DNA of 64,000 bases from Suilimivivens sp964402925 (GCA_964402925.1 CAYOED010000003.1:56037-120036), one strand, 5' to 3'; positions 26,111 to 35,323 are shown, numbered from the stretch's first letter. Translations and numbers: made by a program. The notes: a model not told the origin generated them from the letters alone.

Positions 26111-27091
26111 CTACATATTGTATATATCACTTTTATAAGAATCCATATTGCTGTTAATCCACGTGATTGTCTCTGCAATACCCTGTTCAAACGTATATTC
26201 AGACTTCCAATCCGTTAATCTCTTTATTTTCTCATTTGAGCCAAGCAGTCTGTTCACTTCACTCTTTTCAGGTCGTAATCTCTGCTCATCACAAATAATC
26301 CTTGCCTTAGGATTAATCTGTTTAATTATTTCATTTGCCAACTCGCCAATCGATATCTCCTGCTGTGTAGCTATATTAATTTCTTCACCAATCGTCCGCT
26401 CCGACTCCGCAATCGCAATAAACCCTGCTACCGTATCTTTCACATAATTGAAATCTCTCGTAGGCGTCAATGAGCCTAACTTTATCTCTTCCTTACCTGA
26501 CAGCAGTTGAGAAATAATCGTGGGAATAACCGCCCGTGCGGACTGCCTCGGACCATATGTATTAAAAGGTCTCACGATAGAAACAGGTAGGTTGAAACTT
26601 CTGTAAAAGCTCTCCGCCAACCGATCCGCACCTATCTTAGTTGCCGAATAAGGTGACTGTCCTTGAAACGGATGCTTCTCATCAATCGGAACATACTGTG
26701 CTGTACCATAAACTTCCGATGTCGATGTAATCATAATTCTTTCTGTTCCTAATTCCCTTGCTGCCTGAAGCACATTCAATGTTCCCTTAATGTTCGTATC
26801 AACATAGGAATCCGGTGAATGATAACTGAACGGAATCGCGATCAAAGCTGCGAGGTGAAATACCGCATCTACACCTTTCAGCGCTTCCCTTACGCCGTTA
26901 GGATCTCTTACATCTCCGCTGAATATTTCAATCTGATTCAGTTTTTCCTTTGGCAACGTATCAAGCCAGCCCCACGTGTTAAAAGAATTATACATAGTAA
27001 ATGCTTTTACTTCATAGCCTTTTTCAAGCAGGCTCTCCGCGAGATGGCTGCCGATAAAGCCATCCGCACCTGTCACTAACACTTTTTTCAT
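26111..27091 (-). CDS. legB: NAD-dependent nucleotide-sugar 4,6-dehydratase, LegB-like
   Basis: 326 aa extended SDR. NAD-binding GADGFIG at 8-14, catalytic YSATK (Y148, K152) and STSEVYG as the Thr/Ser element. The stretch TMYNSFNTWGWLDT and RPFNTYGPRQSARAVIPTII are typical of LegB, which dehydrates GDP-GlcNAc at C4/C6 in legionaminic acid synthesis. With the NeuB-, NeuC- and PtmE-like genes of the same operon this supports a legionaminic-type pathway. Other UDP- or dTDP-sugar dehydratases of the family remain possible. It is followed by the radical SAM gene after 32 nt. Confidence 0.85.
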   Translation of the reverse strand: MKKVLVTGADGFIGSHLAESLLEKGYEVKAFTMYNSFNTWGWLDTLPKEKLNQIEIFSGDVRDPNGVREALKGVDAVFHLAALIAIPFSYHSPDSYVDTNIKGTLNVLQAARELGTERIMITSTSEVYGTAQYVPIDEKHPFQGQSPYSATKIGADRLAESFYRSFNLPVSIVRPFNTYGPRQSARAVIPTIISQLLSGKEEIKLGSLTPTRDFNYVKDTVAGFIAIAESERTIGEEINIATQQEISIGELANEIIKQINPKARIICDEQRLRPEKSEVNRLLGSNEKIKRLTDWKSEYTFEQGIAETITWINSNMDSYKSDIYNM

Positions 27092-27103
27092 AAAAACCTC
27101 TTT

Positions 27104-27766
27104 CTACTTTACGATGCATTTAATCAAGCGAAACGCCTCCGCGTACCTCACTCCTGCTTTTGTACCATTCAGCATTGCCAAAGCCTTAATGTTCTCTATA
27201 CTGCGTGGAAACGGAGAAGCACCTAATTCCGTATCATATATTTCCATTGCATGTATCTTTCTATCCATGTAATCCGATATGTCAACATAATAGTTCGCTT
27301 TAAAAGGGTCTGACGGGCCGCCGAAATCCGTCTCCGATATAATCTCCATCGTCATAACCTGCTTTATAGATGGAAACCTGAAAACTTTAGAGCAAGCATA
27401 ACACCAATCAAACACTCTTTTATGATCTGAATGCGCATCATTATAATCCGGTAAAATAAGCAGTTCTGGATCTATCTTCCTAAATATTTCCCCAATCTTA
27501 CCAATTGCTTCACCTGAATCTACACTCTCTAATTCTGCCGTTGGCATATTCATATGATATACCCCCGCAAAGTGATAAAAATCCTCTATCTCTTGCAATT
27601 GGTTCCTGCGCTTTTCTATCATATCCTTAGAAAACCGCTCTTCGTTCAATATTGCTGTAACATTCAGCCAATACACTTCATGTCCTTCTGACATCAATCT
27701 CAAAATAGTTCCGCCAGCTCCCAATGTCTCATCATCAGGATGTGGAGATACTACTAATACTTTCAT
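27104..27766 (-). CDS. PIG-L/LmbE-family N-deacetylase
   Basis: 220 aa from ATG 27766, which has AAAAGGAG 6 nt upstream. The zinc motif PHPDDE is at 8-13 and the second histidine motif AHSDH at 111-115, both intact. The family removes N-acetyl groups from GlcNAc-like sugars and related compounds. Directly before it in the operon is a formyltransferase, so the pair could swap an N-acetyl for an N-formyl group on a sugar. That coupling is inference from order. Cytoplasmic, no signal peptide. Confidence 0.9.
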   Translation of the reverse strand: MKVLVVSPHPDDETLGAGGTILRLMSEGHEVYWLNVTAILNEERFSKDMIEKRRNQLQEIEDFYHFAGVYHMNMPTAELESVDSGEAIGKIGEIFRKIDPELLILPDYNDAHSDHKRVFDWCYACSKVFRFPSIKQVMTMEIISETDFGGPSDPFKANYYVDISDYMDRKIHAMEIYDTELGASPFPRSIENIKALAMLNGTKAGVRYAEAFRLIKCIVK

Positions 27767-27779
27767 AAACTTCTCCTTT

Positions 27780-28664
27780 TTAAAGATATTCTCCGCTCTC
27801 CAATTGAATATTGTCACATTCCAAAACTTCTATAAGGTTATCGCCAGTCTTTATCACAAAATCATACTCTGATATTATTTTGATAATTTTCCCCGGTTCA
27901 ATATTCTCATATCCTTTTTCAAATACCTCTCTTACTTTCCATACCTTATATTCTTTATCATGATATGTAAAATGTGCGCCTACATATGGTCTTGCCAATG
28001 CCCTGACTAAATTATAGATGCTTCTGCTTGACATTCGCCAATCAATTTTTCCATCCTCTTTCCCTCTTTTTCTCCATGTATTTCCTTCTTCTGCGGATTG
28101 GCTCACCATATTTAATGTATTATTTTCAAGATCCCACATCACATCTACCAGTTGATTAGCAGCAATCTTCATTACCTTATCGTACAAGCTTGCTGCATCA
28201 TCTGTATAATCAATTTCTACATATTTCTGCGAAATAATTTTCCCAGTATCTGCCATTGCATCCATTAAAAACAAGGTAGACGCCGTTCTCTCAAGTCCTA
28301 AGGCTAATGCCCAAATCATTGGATGGCGTCCCCTGTTAAATGGCAATTGTGCCGGATGAAAACCCACACAGCCCAATTTAGGTAAACAAAGAATATCCTC
28401 ATCTAAAATCTGCGACCATCCTAAGCATAAAATCAAATCTGCATTTTTTTCCTTTATATAGTCTTTCGATGTGTGATCATTGATATTCTGTACATATAAA
28501 TAATCAATCTTCTGTTTTCGGCATATCTCCCCCAAATCCACAAAATCTGCATTAAATTTTGACTCCGATTTCGTAATAACTCCCACTATCTCGGCATTGT
28601 TCTCTATTAATTTATTCAAAAAAATTTCAGAAGATTTTACACAACCTATGAATACTATCCTCAT
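27780..28664 (-). CDS. N10-formyl-THF-dependent sugar formyltransferase-like protein
   Basis: 294 aa, methionyl-tRNA-formyltransferase fold. The active-site region reads GCVGFHPAQLPFNRGRHP, with the catalytic His103, and ADTGKI carries the essential Asp139. The usual Asn two residues before the His is Gly101 here. C-terminal residues ~210-260 form a second small domain (YVGAHFTYHDKEYKVWKV). Sugar formyltransferases of this type act on amino-deoxy nucleotide sugars. Overlaps the NeuC-like gene by 4 nt and is followed 13 nt later by the PIG-L deacetylase. Likely gives an N-formyl sugar. Confidence 0.82.
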   Translation of the reverse strand: MRIVFIGCVKSSEIFLNKLIENNAEIVGVITKSESKFNADFVDLGEICRKQKIDYLYVQNINDHTSKDYIKEKNADLILCLGWSQILDEDILCLPKLGCVGFHPAQLPFNRGRHPMIWALALGLERTASTLFLMDAMADTGKIISQKYVEIDYTDDAASLYDKVMKIAANQLVDVMWDLENNTLNMVSQSAEEGNTWRKRGKEDGKIDWRMSSRSIYNLVRALARPYVGAHFTYHDKEYKVWKVREVFEKGYENIEPGKIIKIISEYDFVIKTGDNLIEVLECDNIQLESGEYL

Positions 28665-29830
28665 TCACCAACTCCTATATCATAGAATTTTTTTCTTAAA
28701 TCAATGCCATCATGTACTGCTTTACTAATCATCTTAACTATTTCCTCAGAAGTTTTGTTACCTTCGTATGGATTTCTCACATCCGCAACTTTATTTCTAA
28801 ATTCAAACGACAACGCTTTCTGCAAAGCCGCTTCTATTTGCGTCCTGTCATTTCCACAATCTATCACTGACTCAGCACGCACTCTTCCTCTCTGCCGGTC
28901 CCCAATATTAACTGTTGGTATCCTAAAAGAAGGGACTTCAATAATACCACTTGAGGAATTTCCCACTACTGCATCACAATACTGTAATGCACTTAGATAT
29001 TTTCTCTGTCCAAGTGAAGTATATCCCCTGCATCTGTCCCCGTCAATTTTCACATAATCATCGATCATTTCGTTAATAATTCTTCCGTCTGTATCTGCAT
29101 TAGCCTTTGTGAAAATAACTGAAATTTCTTTATGCTTGTCAATGACATTTAATATTTCTTCAAGCTGCTTTTTCGCTGTAGCATTCTCCAAAGTAACCGG
29201 ATGGTAAGTAATCAAAATTGTCGGAAATTTGAACTGAAATCCAAGCATATTCTCCAGTTCTTCCTGCTGTATCAAATGAACCGTTTTTGCATTCTCTACT
29301 CCCAAAGATCCAACATTATAGACCGTTGCTGGTGCTTCGCCTAATTGTATGACTCTTTTTCGATATTCTTCTGCCGCTGTAAAATGGAGATGACTCATTT
29401 TGGTTATAGAATGCCTAATAGCTTCATCTATAAGTCCTTCCGTCAGTTCCCCGCCATGAATATGGGCAATAGGGATTCTTGCAATCATTGCCGCTGATGC
29501 CGCTACTAACATTTCATACCGATCTCCCAATACAACCACGATATCCGGCTTATTCCGGTCAAAACAATCTGCAAATCCAATCAATGCAACTCCCATTGAT
29601 TTGGTTATTCCTACAGGAGTATCGGAACCTAAAAGCATTTCCACTTTAGAAGTTATAGGGTAGCCATCCTCTTCAATTTCTTTGTATGTCAATCCAAACT
29701 CCGTAGAAAGGTGCATACCGGTAACCACCAATTGCAATTCTAATTCAGCCGACTTATGCACTTTATCTATCACCGGTTTCAACAGACCATATTCAGCCCG
29801 CGTACCGGTTACAATACATACTTTTTTCAT
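28661..29830 (-). CDS. neuC: Hydrolysing UDP-GlcNAc/NDP-sugar 2-epimerase, NeuC/LegG-like
   Basis: 389 aa GT-B-fold epimerase. KVCIVTGTRAEYGLLKPVI opens the protein, followed by VVLGDRYEMLVAA, IAHIHGGELTEGLIDEAIRHSITKMSHLHF, and GNSSSGIIEVPSFRIPTVNIGDRQRGR, all typical of hydrolysing 2-epimerases. It releases the NDP while inverting C2, giving a ManNAc-like 6-deoxy sugar as substrate for the NeuB-like synthase. Start overlaps neuB by 4 nt. Which NDP-sugar it uses (UDP-GlcNAc for sialic acid or GDP-diamino sugar for legionaminic acid) cannot be settled; the legB-like gene favours the latter. Confidence 0.92.
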   Translation of the reverse strand: MKKVCIVTGTRAEYGLLKPVIDKVHKSAELELQLVVTGMHLSTEFGLTYKEIEEDGYPITSKVEMLLGSDTPVGITKSMGVALIGFADCFDRNKPDIVVVLGDRYEMLVAASAAMIARIPIAHIHGGELTEGLIDEAIRHSITKMSHLHFTAAEEYRKRVIQLGEAPATVYNVGSLGVENAKTVHLIQQEELENMLGFQFKFPTILITYHPVTLENATAKKQLEEILNVIDKHKEISVIFTKANADTDGRIINEMIDDYVKIDGDRCRGYTSLGQRKYLSALQYCDAVVGNSSSGIIEVPSFRIPTVNIGDRQRGRVRAESVIDCGNDRTQIEAALQKALSFEFRNKVADVRNPYEGNKTSEEIVKMISKAVHDGIDLRKKFYDIGVGE

Positions 29831-30825
29831 ATTTCAATTAACTCATCCACATTAAATTTTCTTTTTGCCTTCTGACCAATAACCTGCTTCCACTGCATAG
29901 GGCAAATTCCGGTCCCCGGCCTTTTAGTGGTAAGATTATCTTCTGTAAATGTCTGGCCTGCTTCGATATCGCTTTTTGCAACAATACTCTTTCTTACAAT
30001 ACCAATGTTTCTCTTTTCTGACTCCGACGGTTCTTTTTTCCCATCACCTAACGCACTCTCTATATTCCTTATTGCTCTGACCATTGCCTCTAATTCATCA
30101 GGCTCAAGACTTGCCTTATGGTCAGGTCCTTCCATATTTTTGTCTAATGTAAAATGTTTTTCTATAACAGCCGCGCCTAAAGCCGCTGCCGCAATTGGAA
30201 CTTCAATTCCCTGCGTATGATCCGAATAGCCTGTCGGAACTCCCAGTTCCGCTTTTAAGGTATACATTGCCAGCAAATTCACATCATCATAGGGGCTGGG
30301 GTATTCTGTATTGCAGTGAAGCACTGTAACATCGCTGCTCCCATTGTCCTTTAATACCTTCACTGCATCCTTTACCTCATTCACTGTGCTCATCCCTGAA
30401 GAAATAATAATCCTTTTTTTTGTTTTCCCTGCTTCTCTTAAGAGAGGATAATTCGTAATCTCACCGGACGGTATTTTTATAATATCAACACCTAACTCCG
30501 TAAGGTAATGCAAACTGTCTATATCAAATGGTGTAGATAGGAACATGATTCCATTCTGTTTGCAGTATTCCATCAACTGCTCGTGCATTTTTGGTGTCAG
30601 TTCAAGCTTTTTTAACATATCAAACTGAGACTCCTCCTTCCCTGTTGTCTCCATCTGATAATCTGCTTTACGGGCATTTTTGCACACAAGATTTTCTGCC
30701 TTAAAAGTCTGAAATTTTACCGCATCGGCTCCTGCCATGACTGCCGCATCTACTAATCTCCTGGCTGTTTCGATATTTCCGTTATGGTTCACACCCGCCT
30801 CTGCAATAATGAAAATCTTACTCAT
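29827..30825 (-). CDS. neuB: Sialic/legionaminic acid synthase, NeuB-like
   Basis: 332 aa from ATG 30825 (MSKIFIIAEAGVNHNG), overlapping the NeuD-like gene as ATGA. The TIM-barrel contains KFQTFKAENL, STPFDIDSL, IIKIPSGEITNYPLL, HCNTEYPSP, GYSDHT and EKHFTLDKNMEGPDHKASL, all conserved in NeuB/LegI. The C-terminal ~60 residues are an SAF (antifreeze-like) domain: RKSIVAKSDIEAGQTFTEDNLTTKRPGTGI. It condenses phosphoenolpyruvate with a 6-carbon amino sugar to form a nonulosonic acid. No CMP-activating enzyme gene is seen in this window. Confidence 0.95.
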   Translation of the reverse strand: MSKIFIIAEAGVNHNGNIETARRLVDAAVMAGADAVKFQTFKAENLVCKNARKADYQMETTGKEESQFDMLKKLELTPKMHEQLMEYCKQNGIMFLSTPFDIDSLHYLTELGVDIIKIPSGEITNYPLLREAGKTKKRIIISSGMSTVNEVKDAVKVLKDNGSSDVTVLHCNTEYPSPYDDVNLLAMYTLKAELGVPTGYSDHTQGIEVPIAAAALGAAVIEKHFTLDKNMEGPDHKASLEPDELEAMVRAIRNIESALGDGKKEPSESEKRNIGIVRKSIVAKSDIEAGQTFTEDNLTTKRPGTGICPMQWKQVIGQKAKRKFNVDELIEI

Positions 30826-31457
30826 AACTGATTTACCTTTTCTCCACTCCAAACGATATGGTTATCCTCCACATTCTTTCTCACAACAGTTCCTGCTCCT
30901 ATAATGCATCGGCTTCCAATCTTTTTCCCTTGAATTACCGTTGCGTTCGCACCTACAAAAGACGCATGCCCGACCCGAACGCCTCCGCACAGAACGCTTC
31001 CCACTGATATATGGGAAAACTCTCCCACTATGCAGTCATGTTCAATAATCGCACCTGTATTGATAATGCACATTTTCCCTACAGATGCATTGGCGTTAAT
31101 AATTGCACCTTTTCCAACCATAGTGCCTTCTCCAAGTTGTAAATTTCTCGCCAAAATGGATGATGGATCGCAAATTACCGGAAGTGAAAATCCAATCGTC
31201 TTTAATTTGTTCCACAGCTTTTCTCTTAAGTCGGATTTACCCAGATATCCTATTCCCAAAGCAGCATTCGTGATGCCGCTTTGGAATATCCGCTCAAGGT
31301 CCATATCGCTGCCAAGGACCGGATACTTTTCCTTCTCTGATTGCTGACTGCTATCGTTAATCACATATCCTGCTATTTCGTATTTATTTTCTCTCTCCAC
31401 TATATCTGCAAGGCTTTCTGCATGTCCGCCTTTACCTAAAATAATTATCTTTTCCAT
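30822..31457 (-). CDS. neuD: NeuD/PglD-like left-handed beta-helix acyltransferase
   Basis: 211 aa. The N-terminal ~75 residues are a PglD-type Rossmann domain (KIIILGKGGHAESLADI). The C-terminal half is a hexapeptide-repeat beta-helix (GEGTMVGKGAIINANASVG, GAIIEHDCIVGEFSHISVG, GSRCIIGAGTVV), with the acetyl-CoA enzyme's catalytic histidine expected in EHDC. It should N- or O-acetylate an amino sugar of the nonulosonic acid pathway. The Rossmann half is structurally like the module spread through this island. It overlaps neuB by 4 nt and abuts the TPP-enzyme gene. Confidence 0.9.
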   Translation of the reverse strand: MEKIIILGKGGHAESLADIVERENKYEIAGYVINDSSQQSEKEKYPVLGSDMDLERIFQSGITNAALGIGYLGKSDLREKLWNKLKTIGFSLPVICDPSSILARNLQLGEGTMVGKGAIINANASVGKMCIINTGAIIEHDCIVGEFSHISVGSVLCGGVRVGHASFVGANATVIQGKKIGSRCIIGAGTVVRKNVEDNHIVWSGEKVNQL

Positions 31458-33245
31458 TTACTTTTGTCCAATCATCAATTCCTGATAATCCTCTTCCGGC
31501 AAGAAAGGATACATATCCTGAAGCGCCGGTGTCAGCATCTTCCCATTCTCATTTAATCTGGACATTACTTTAGGCTTCACAGGATCGTCAAACTTCTGAT
31601 CAATTTCAAGCAGGCATCTCTTCTTGTTACTTACAAGCCACTGCACCGCTTCCTCAACCTGTGCATTTGTTTCGCATCTCCTATACTCGAATCCAAAAGT
31701 GTCCGCCACCTTTGCAAACTCCGGAAAACTTACTCCGCTGTCAGGCGTGCATCCTATATAAGCTCCCTGAAAGAAATTTTTACTCGTCTGCCTGATAGCC
31801 CCATAGCCATCATTAGAAAACACGACCAGATTAATCGGCAAATCATTCTGAACGACCGTCTGCAATTCCTGCAGATTCATCATAATACTTCCATCGCCGG
31901 TAATGCAATAAACTTTCTTACCAGATGCCACTGTAGCTCCGATGGCTGCCGGCAGGTCATATCCCATGGAACCACAGGTATAATTAGTCAGCGTTCTCTG
32001 CTGTGCACACTTTACGCCTATTTGAAGTTTCGCCGTATTAGCGGTATTATTACCTAACGCAAGAATGCTGTCTGCCTCTTCATATTTCTGAAACACTTTC
32101 CAGAAATAATAAGAGCACACTCTTTCTTCCATCTCGATATCGTTGACAGCTTCAAAGGGTGTAAACCTCTCTTTGAGCATTTTGCAGTAATCCATCCATT
32201 CCGCCGGTACCTGTATTCTGCAATCAGTTTCGAGCATTCCTGCAATCATATCCTTTAAATCTGCATGGACAAACTTATATATATTCAGCCCCGGTTTCTT
32301 ACTCTCTTCGGCATCAACATCCACCATGACAATCTTGGCATTCGGTGCAAAGCCTTCCAGATTAAACCCTGTCTGCCTGAATCCAAGACTGTTGCCAAGA
32401 GTCAATATGACATCTGCATTTTGTAATATAAAGTTTCCTGTCCTTGGTCCCACATTGCCGGAATTTCCAAAGTATAGCGGGTGGTCTGTATATAAATTAT
32501 CAGCAACCCAACTTCCGCCAATGACCGGAATCCCCATTTTATCTACTAACTTTTCAAAATTATCCCTATTGTGACTGCTTATGATGCCGGAACCTGCCAA
32601 AATACATGGTCTGTTCGCTTTTCGCAATAAGTCGATGGTCTCTGAAATATCCTCGTCTTTCAAATCCGGAATCGCTCTGGTCTGTTCTTCCTCTTGATAC
32701 AAATCCGCTTCTTCCACTCTGGCATTCTGGATATCCTGTGGTATGTCTAACCACACGGGGCCCCTTCTGCCTTCCATCGCAATATGGATTGCCTTTACTA
32801 ATTCTCTTTTTATCGCCAGCGGATCCGTAATCATAACCGCATATTTCGTCATATTCTTCACAGTGGGCACAATCTCAAATTCCTGAATGCCGCGATACCG
32901 GAGCTTTAAACCGGACTTCGGAACTGAAATCTCATACCGTACCTGACCGGAAAGTACAATCATGGGAAGACTATCTTGCCACGCACCCATCACCCCCGTC
33001 AGTGTGTTGGTCGCACCGGGACCAGAGGTCACACAAACCGCTGCCATCTTTCCGCTAAGCCTCGCATAAGCATCTGCCGCCATAGCACATGCCTGTTCGT
33101 GATGGTTAAAATATTTATTCATCTTCTCACAGACTAACAACGCATTATCTAAATGCATAGCGCCGCCGCCCACTACAGCAAAGCAGTCTGTGATTCCATA
33201 TTCCAACAAAGTGTCCATAATAATATCTGCTACACGCTTGACCAT
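31458..33245 (-). CDS. Thiamine-pyrophosphate enzyme of the acetolactate-synthase fold
   Basis: 595 aa, three domains as in acetohydroxyacid synthase. Catalytic Glu50 is in FNHHEQACAMAADAYARLSGKMAAVCVTSGPGATN; the TPP/Mg motif is GDGSIMMNLQELQTVVQNDL ending in VFSNDGYGAI. This is not the usual place for ilvB, and no small regulatory subunit is nearby. TPP enzymes of this fold in sugar clusters add an acetyl branch to a keto-sugar (YerE type) or decarboxylate a 2-keto acid. Either would fit a modified nonulosonic acid pathway. Lies between the PtmE-like and NeuD-like genes, immediately adjacent to the latter. Confidence 0.88.
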   Translation of the reverse strand: MVKRVADIIMDTLLEYGITDCFAVVGGGAMHLDNALLVCEKMNKYFNHHEQACAMAADAYARLSGKMAAVCVTSGPGATNTLTGVMGAWQDSLPMIVLSGQVRYEISVPKSGLKLRYRGIQEFEIVPTVKNMTKYAVMITDPLAIKRELVKAIHIAMEGRRGPVWLDIPQDIQNARVEEADLYQEEEQTRAIPDLKDEDISETIDLLRKANRPCILAGSGIISSHNRDNFEKLVDKMGIPVIGGSWVADNLYTDHPLYFGNSGNVGPRTGNFILQNADVILTLGNSLGFRQTGFNLEGFAPNAKIVMVDVDAEESKKPGLNIYKFVHADLKDMIAGMLETDCRIQVPAEWMDYCKMLKERFTPFEAVNDIEMEERVCSYYFWKVFQKYEEADSILALGNNTANTAKLQIGVKCAQQRTLTNYTCGSMGYDLPAAIGATVASGKKVYCITGDGSIMMNLQELQTVVQNDLPINLVVFSNDGYGAIRQTSKNFFQGAYIGCTPDSGVSFPEFAKVADTFGFEYRRCETNAQVEEAVQWLVSNKKRCLLEIDQKFDDPVKPKVMSRLNENGKMLTPALQDMYPFLPEEDYQELMIGQK

Positions 33246-33257
33246 CTCTCATCCATC

Positions 33258-34310
33258 CTATACGTTTAATTTCTTTTTCATCTTCTCCATTTCTTCCATC
33301 TGCCCCATATCCATATAAGCAGATTCTTCCACCACATACACGCCAATCTTTTTCCCGCTTTGCTTTGCCGCATCTATTAAATCCGGAAATGCTATCTCCT
33401 GATTATGGGGCATTGTATGCAACAGTTCCTTATCGACAACATACATTCCCGTATTAATCAGATAATCCAGCTTCGGTTTCTCCTCGATATTTAAATAATT
33501 CTTATCCCCATCGCAACTGATAACTCCATAAGGAACTGTATGCCGGTATTTTGCTGCAACGATTGTAATATAATTTCCTTCTTTCTTATGACGCATATAA
33601 ATTTCATTATAATCTGCATCTACAATAATATCACAGTTGACAAGAAAAAAATCCTGTTTAATGTCGTCCTCTAATAAATATAGACCGCCGCCCGTACCAA
33701 GCGGCTTGTCCTCTTCAATGTATGTGATATCATATTTGCTTGCAAAGCCATCAAAATACGCCTGTATCATATTCTTCTTGTGATTTACAATCATAAAAAA
33801 GCGCCTGCAGCCGTAGCTGGCAAAATTGAACATGATTCTTTCCGAAATAGGAATCTCTCCAATGGGGATCAAGGCTTTGGGAAGAATCTGTGTGTATGGA
33901 TACAGTCTGGTTCCTTTACCGCCCGCCATCATCACCACAGGACAATTCAATGAATATTCCCGTTTGATCCGGCGTCCGTCTCTAAAAATAACTTCCACTA
34001 CTTCCTGATTATAATTTACGACAGGAACTGAATATACCTCTGTCTTTCCAAAAATTTCATCTAATTTTTCCTTCTCATAACGCAGCAAAAAGGTCGGTTT
34101 ATAATTTGCAATGTGCTTGATTGGCAAATCCACATCGCCTTTTGAAAGCGTGTAACGCCGCACATCACCATCGGAAACAGATGCAATCAGCTTACCTTTA
34201 CTAATCACATAAACCACCTTGCACCTAATCTTCTCAAGCCGCTCTATTGCAGCCCTGATATTCAGATTTTCTTCAACTAATAAGTCTTCAAGCAACATAT
34301 CTCTACCCAT
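33258..34310 (-). CDS. ptmE: CBS-domain sugar nucleotidyltransferase, PtmE-like
   Basis: 350 aa. Residues 5-118 are a CBS pair (VVYVISKGKLIASVSDGDVRRYTL and VYSVPVVNYNQEVVEVIF). Residues 124-350 are a nucleotidyltransferase with MMAGGKGTRLYPYTQILPKALIPIG (GGKGTR at 130-135), LGTGGGLYLL and DADYNEIYMRH. PtmE of the legionaminic acid route makes GDP-GlcN-type sugars, which fits the downstream legB/neuC/neuB-like genes. CBS domains suggest adenine-nucleotide control. The start at 34310 overlaps the upstream SDR gene by 8 nt; ATG 34298 is possible. The symbol is a best guess by domain order. Confidence 0.82.
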   Translation of the reverse strand: MGRDMLLEDLLVEENLNIRAAIERLEKIRCKVVYVISKGKLIASVSDGDVRRYTLSKGDVDLPIKHIANYKPTFLLRYEKEKLDEIFGKTEVYSVPVVNYNQEVVEVIFRDGRRIKREYSLNCPVVMMAGGKGTRLYPYTQILPKALIPIGEIPISERIMFNFASYGCRRFFMIVNHKKNMIQAYFDGFASKYDITYIEEDKPLGTGGGLYLLEDDIKQDFFLVNCDIIVDADYNEIYMRHKKEGNYITIVAAKYRHTVPYGVISCDGDKNYLNIEEKPKLDYLINTGMYVVDKELLHTMPHNQEIAFPDLIDAAKQSGKKIGVYVVEESAYMDMGQMEEMEKMKKKLNV

Positions 34311-35196
34311 AAATCAGTGAATAAACATCTATTTCATCTTGATGCAGCCTATACCATGCATATAATGTACTGACCGCTTCCTTCATATCCGTAAATCTTA
34401 AATCCGGCAGTTCCTTGCAAATCCGATCATTGTTTGCCGTATACTCATTTGCATAACCTTCCTGACAGACAATAATCTCCTGTTTCGTATCTGCTATTTC
34501 ATTTACAATTTCCGCAAGGCTAAGCAGATCAATACGCTCTCCCCGCACGGCATTGTAAGTATGATATTGCGGTTTCTCAAGCTGCATGAATTTCTCTAGC
34601 ATCTTGCAGAAATCATCTATCCATATATAATCAAAATAACAATTTTTTCTAATAGACAACGGAAGACCTTTTAATGATTTACAGCACAAGTTGGAAATAA
34701 ATTTCGTTTTCCAATATTCATATTTCCCAAAAATACCAAAAAGCCGCAAATTAAAGATATTATCGCTTTTCTCAATCATCTGATTGGCAACATACTTCAT
34801 GAGCCCGTATTGGTCTGTCGGAATCATACGTTCCGCCAAGTCTTCCTCTTTTACCATATGAATCGGATAACGTTTGTCGTATTCTGCTCCCGATCCGGTA
34901 TAGATCATCTTTCCAAATAAATCAGAGCACTTAGCAAAATTAGTGAATATCCTTAAATTGTATTCCAGTACTTTCTTTCCATCCTTCGTCTTATCTATTC
35001 CGTCCCCATAAACTGCAAAATGCAGGATAATGTCATAATAGTTCAGCCGAAGATGCTCTTTCACTGCATTTTCATCAAGGCAGTCCAATTGACGGCTGGA
35101 AGGTGCATACACCATGTAATCTTTTTGTTCCAAATATTCTTTTACATTTCTTCCGACGAAACCGGTGCCGCCGGTTAATAAGATTTTCTTACCCAT
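34303..35196 (-). CDS. NAD-dependent epimerase/dehydratase (extended SDR)
   Basis: 297 aa. NAD-binding GGTGFVGRNV at the N-terminus, IYTGSGAEYD as the Ser/Thr element, and DQYGLMKYVANQM holding the catalytic YxxxK. The architecture matches nucleotide-sugar epimerases, reductases and dehydratases; the exact reaction is not readable. It is the first gene of the first glycan operon, about 200 nt downstream of the sigma-D-like promoter and its leader. The ribosome site upstream of ATG 35196 is weak. Confidence 0.85.
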   Translation of the reverse strand: MGKKILLTGGTGFVGRNVKEYLEQKDYMVYAPSSRQLDCLDENAVKEHLRLNYYDIILHFAVYGDGIDKTKDGKKVLEYNLRIFTNFAKCSDLFGKMIYTGSGAEYDKRYPIHMVKEEDLAERMIPTDQYGLMKYVANQMIEKSDNIFNLRLFGIFGKYEYWKTKFISNLCCKSLKGLPLSIRKNCYFDYIWIDDFCKMLEKFMQLEKPQYHTYNAVRGERIDLLSLAEIVNEIADTKQEIIVCQEGYANEYTANNDRICKELPDLRFTDMKEAVSTLYAWYRLHQDEIDVYSLIYG

Positions 35197-35266
35197 ATCC
35201 GACTATCGCTTACAAAGAATCCTTTGCTCTGCCTATGCTCCTCCACCTTTTGCTCCATTTAGCACA

Positions 35267-35323
35267 ACAAAAATAAGGATAAAACTGACGTCATACTTCC
35301 TGTAAACATCAACTTTTATCCTT
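35267..35323 (-). terminator. Terminator-like hairpin in the leader of the first glycan operon
   Basis: On the minus strand AAGGATAAAA (35323-35314) and TTTTATCCTT (35284-35275) form a perfect 10-bp stem with a ~29-nt loop, followed directly by ATTTTTG. It lies between the promoter and the first gene, so read-through or antitermination would be needed for expression. Matches the position of the hairpin at 16675-16733. Confidence 0.6.
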
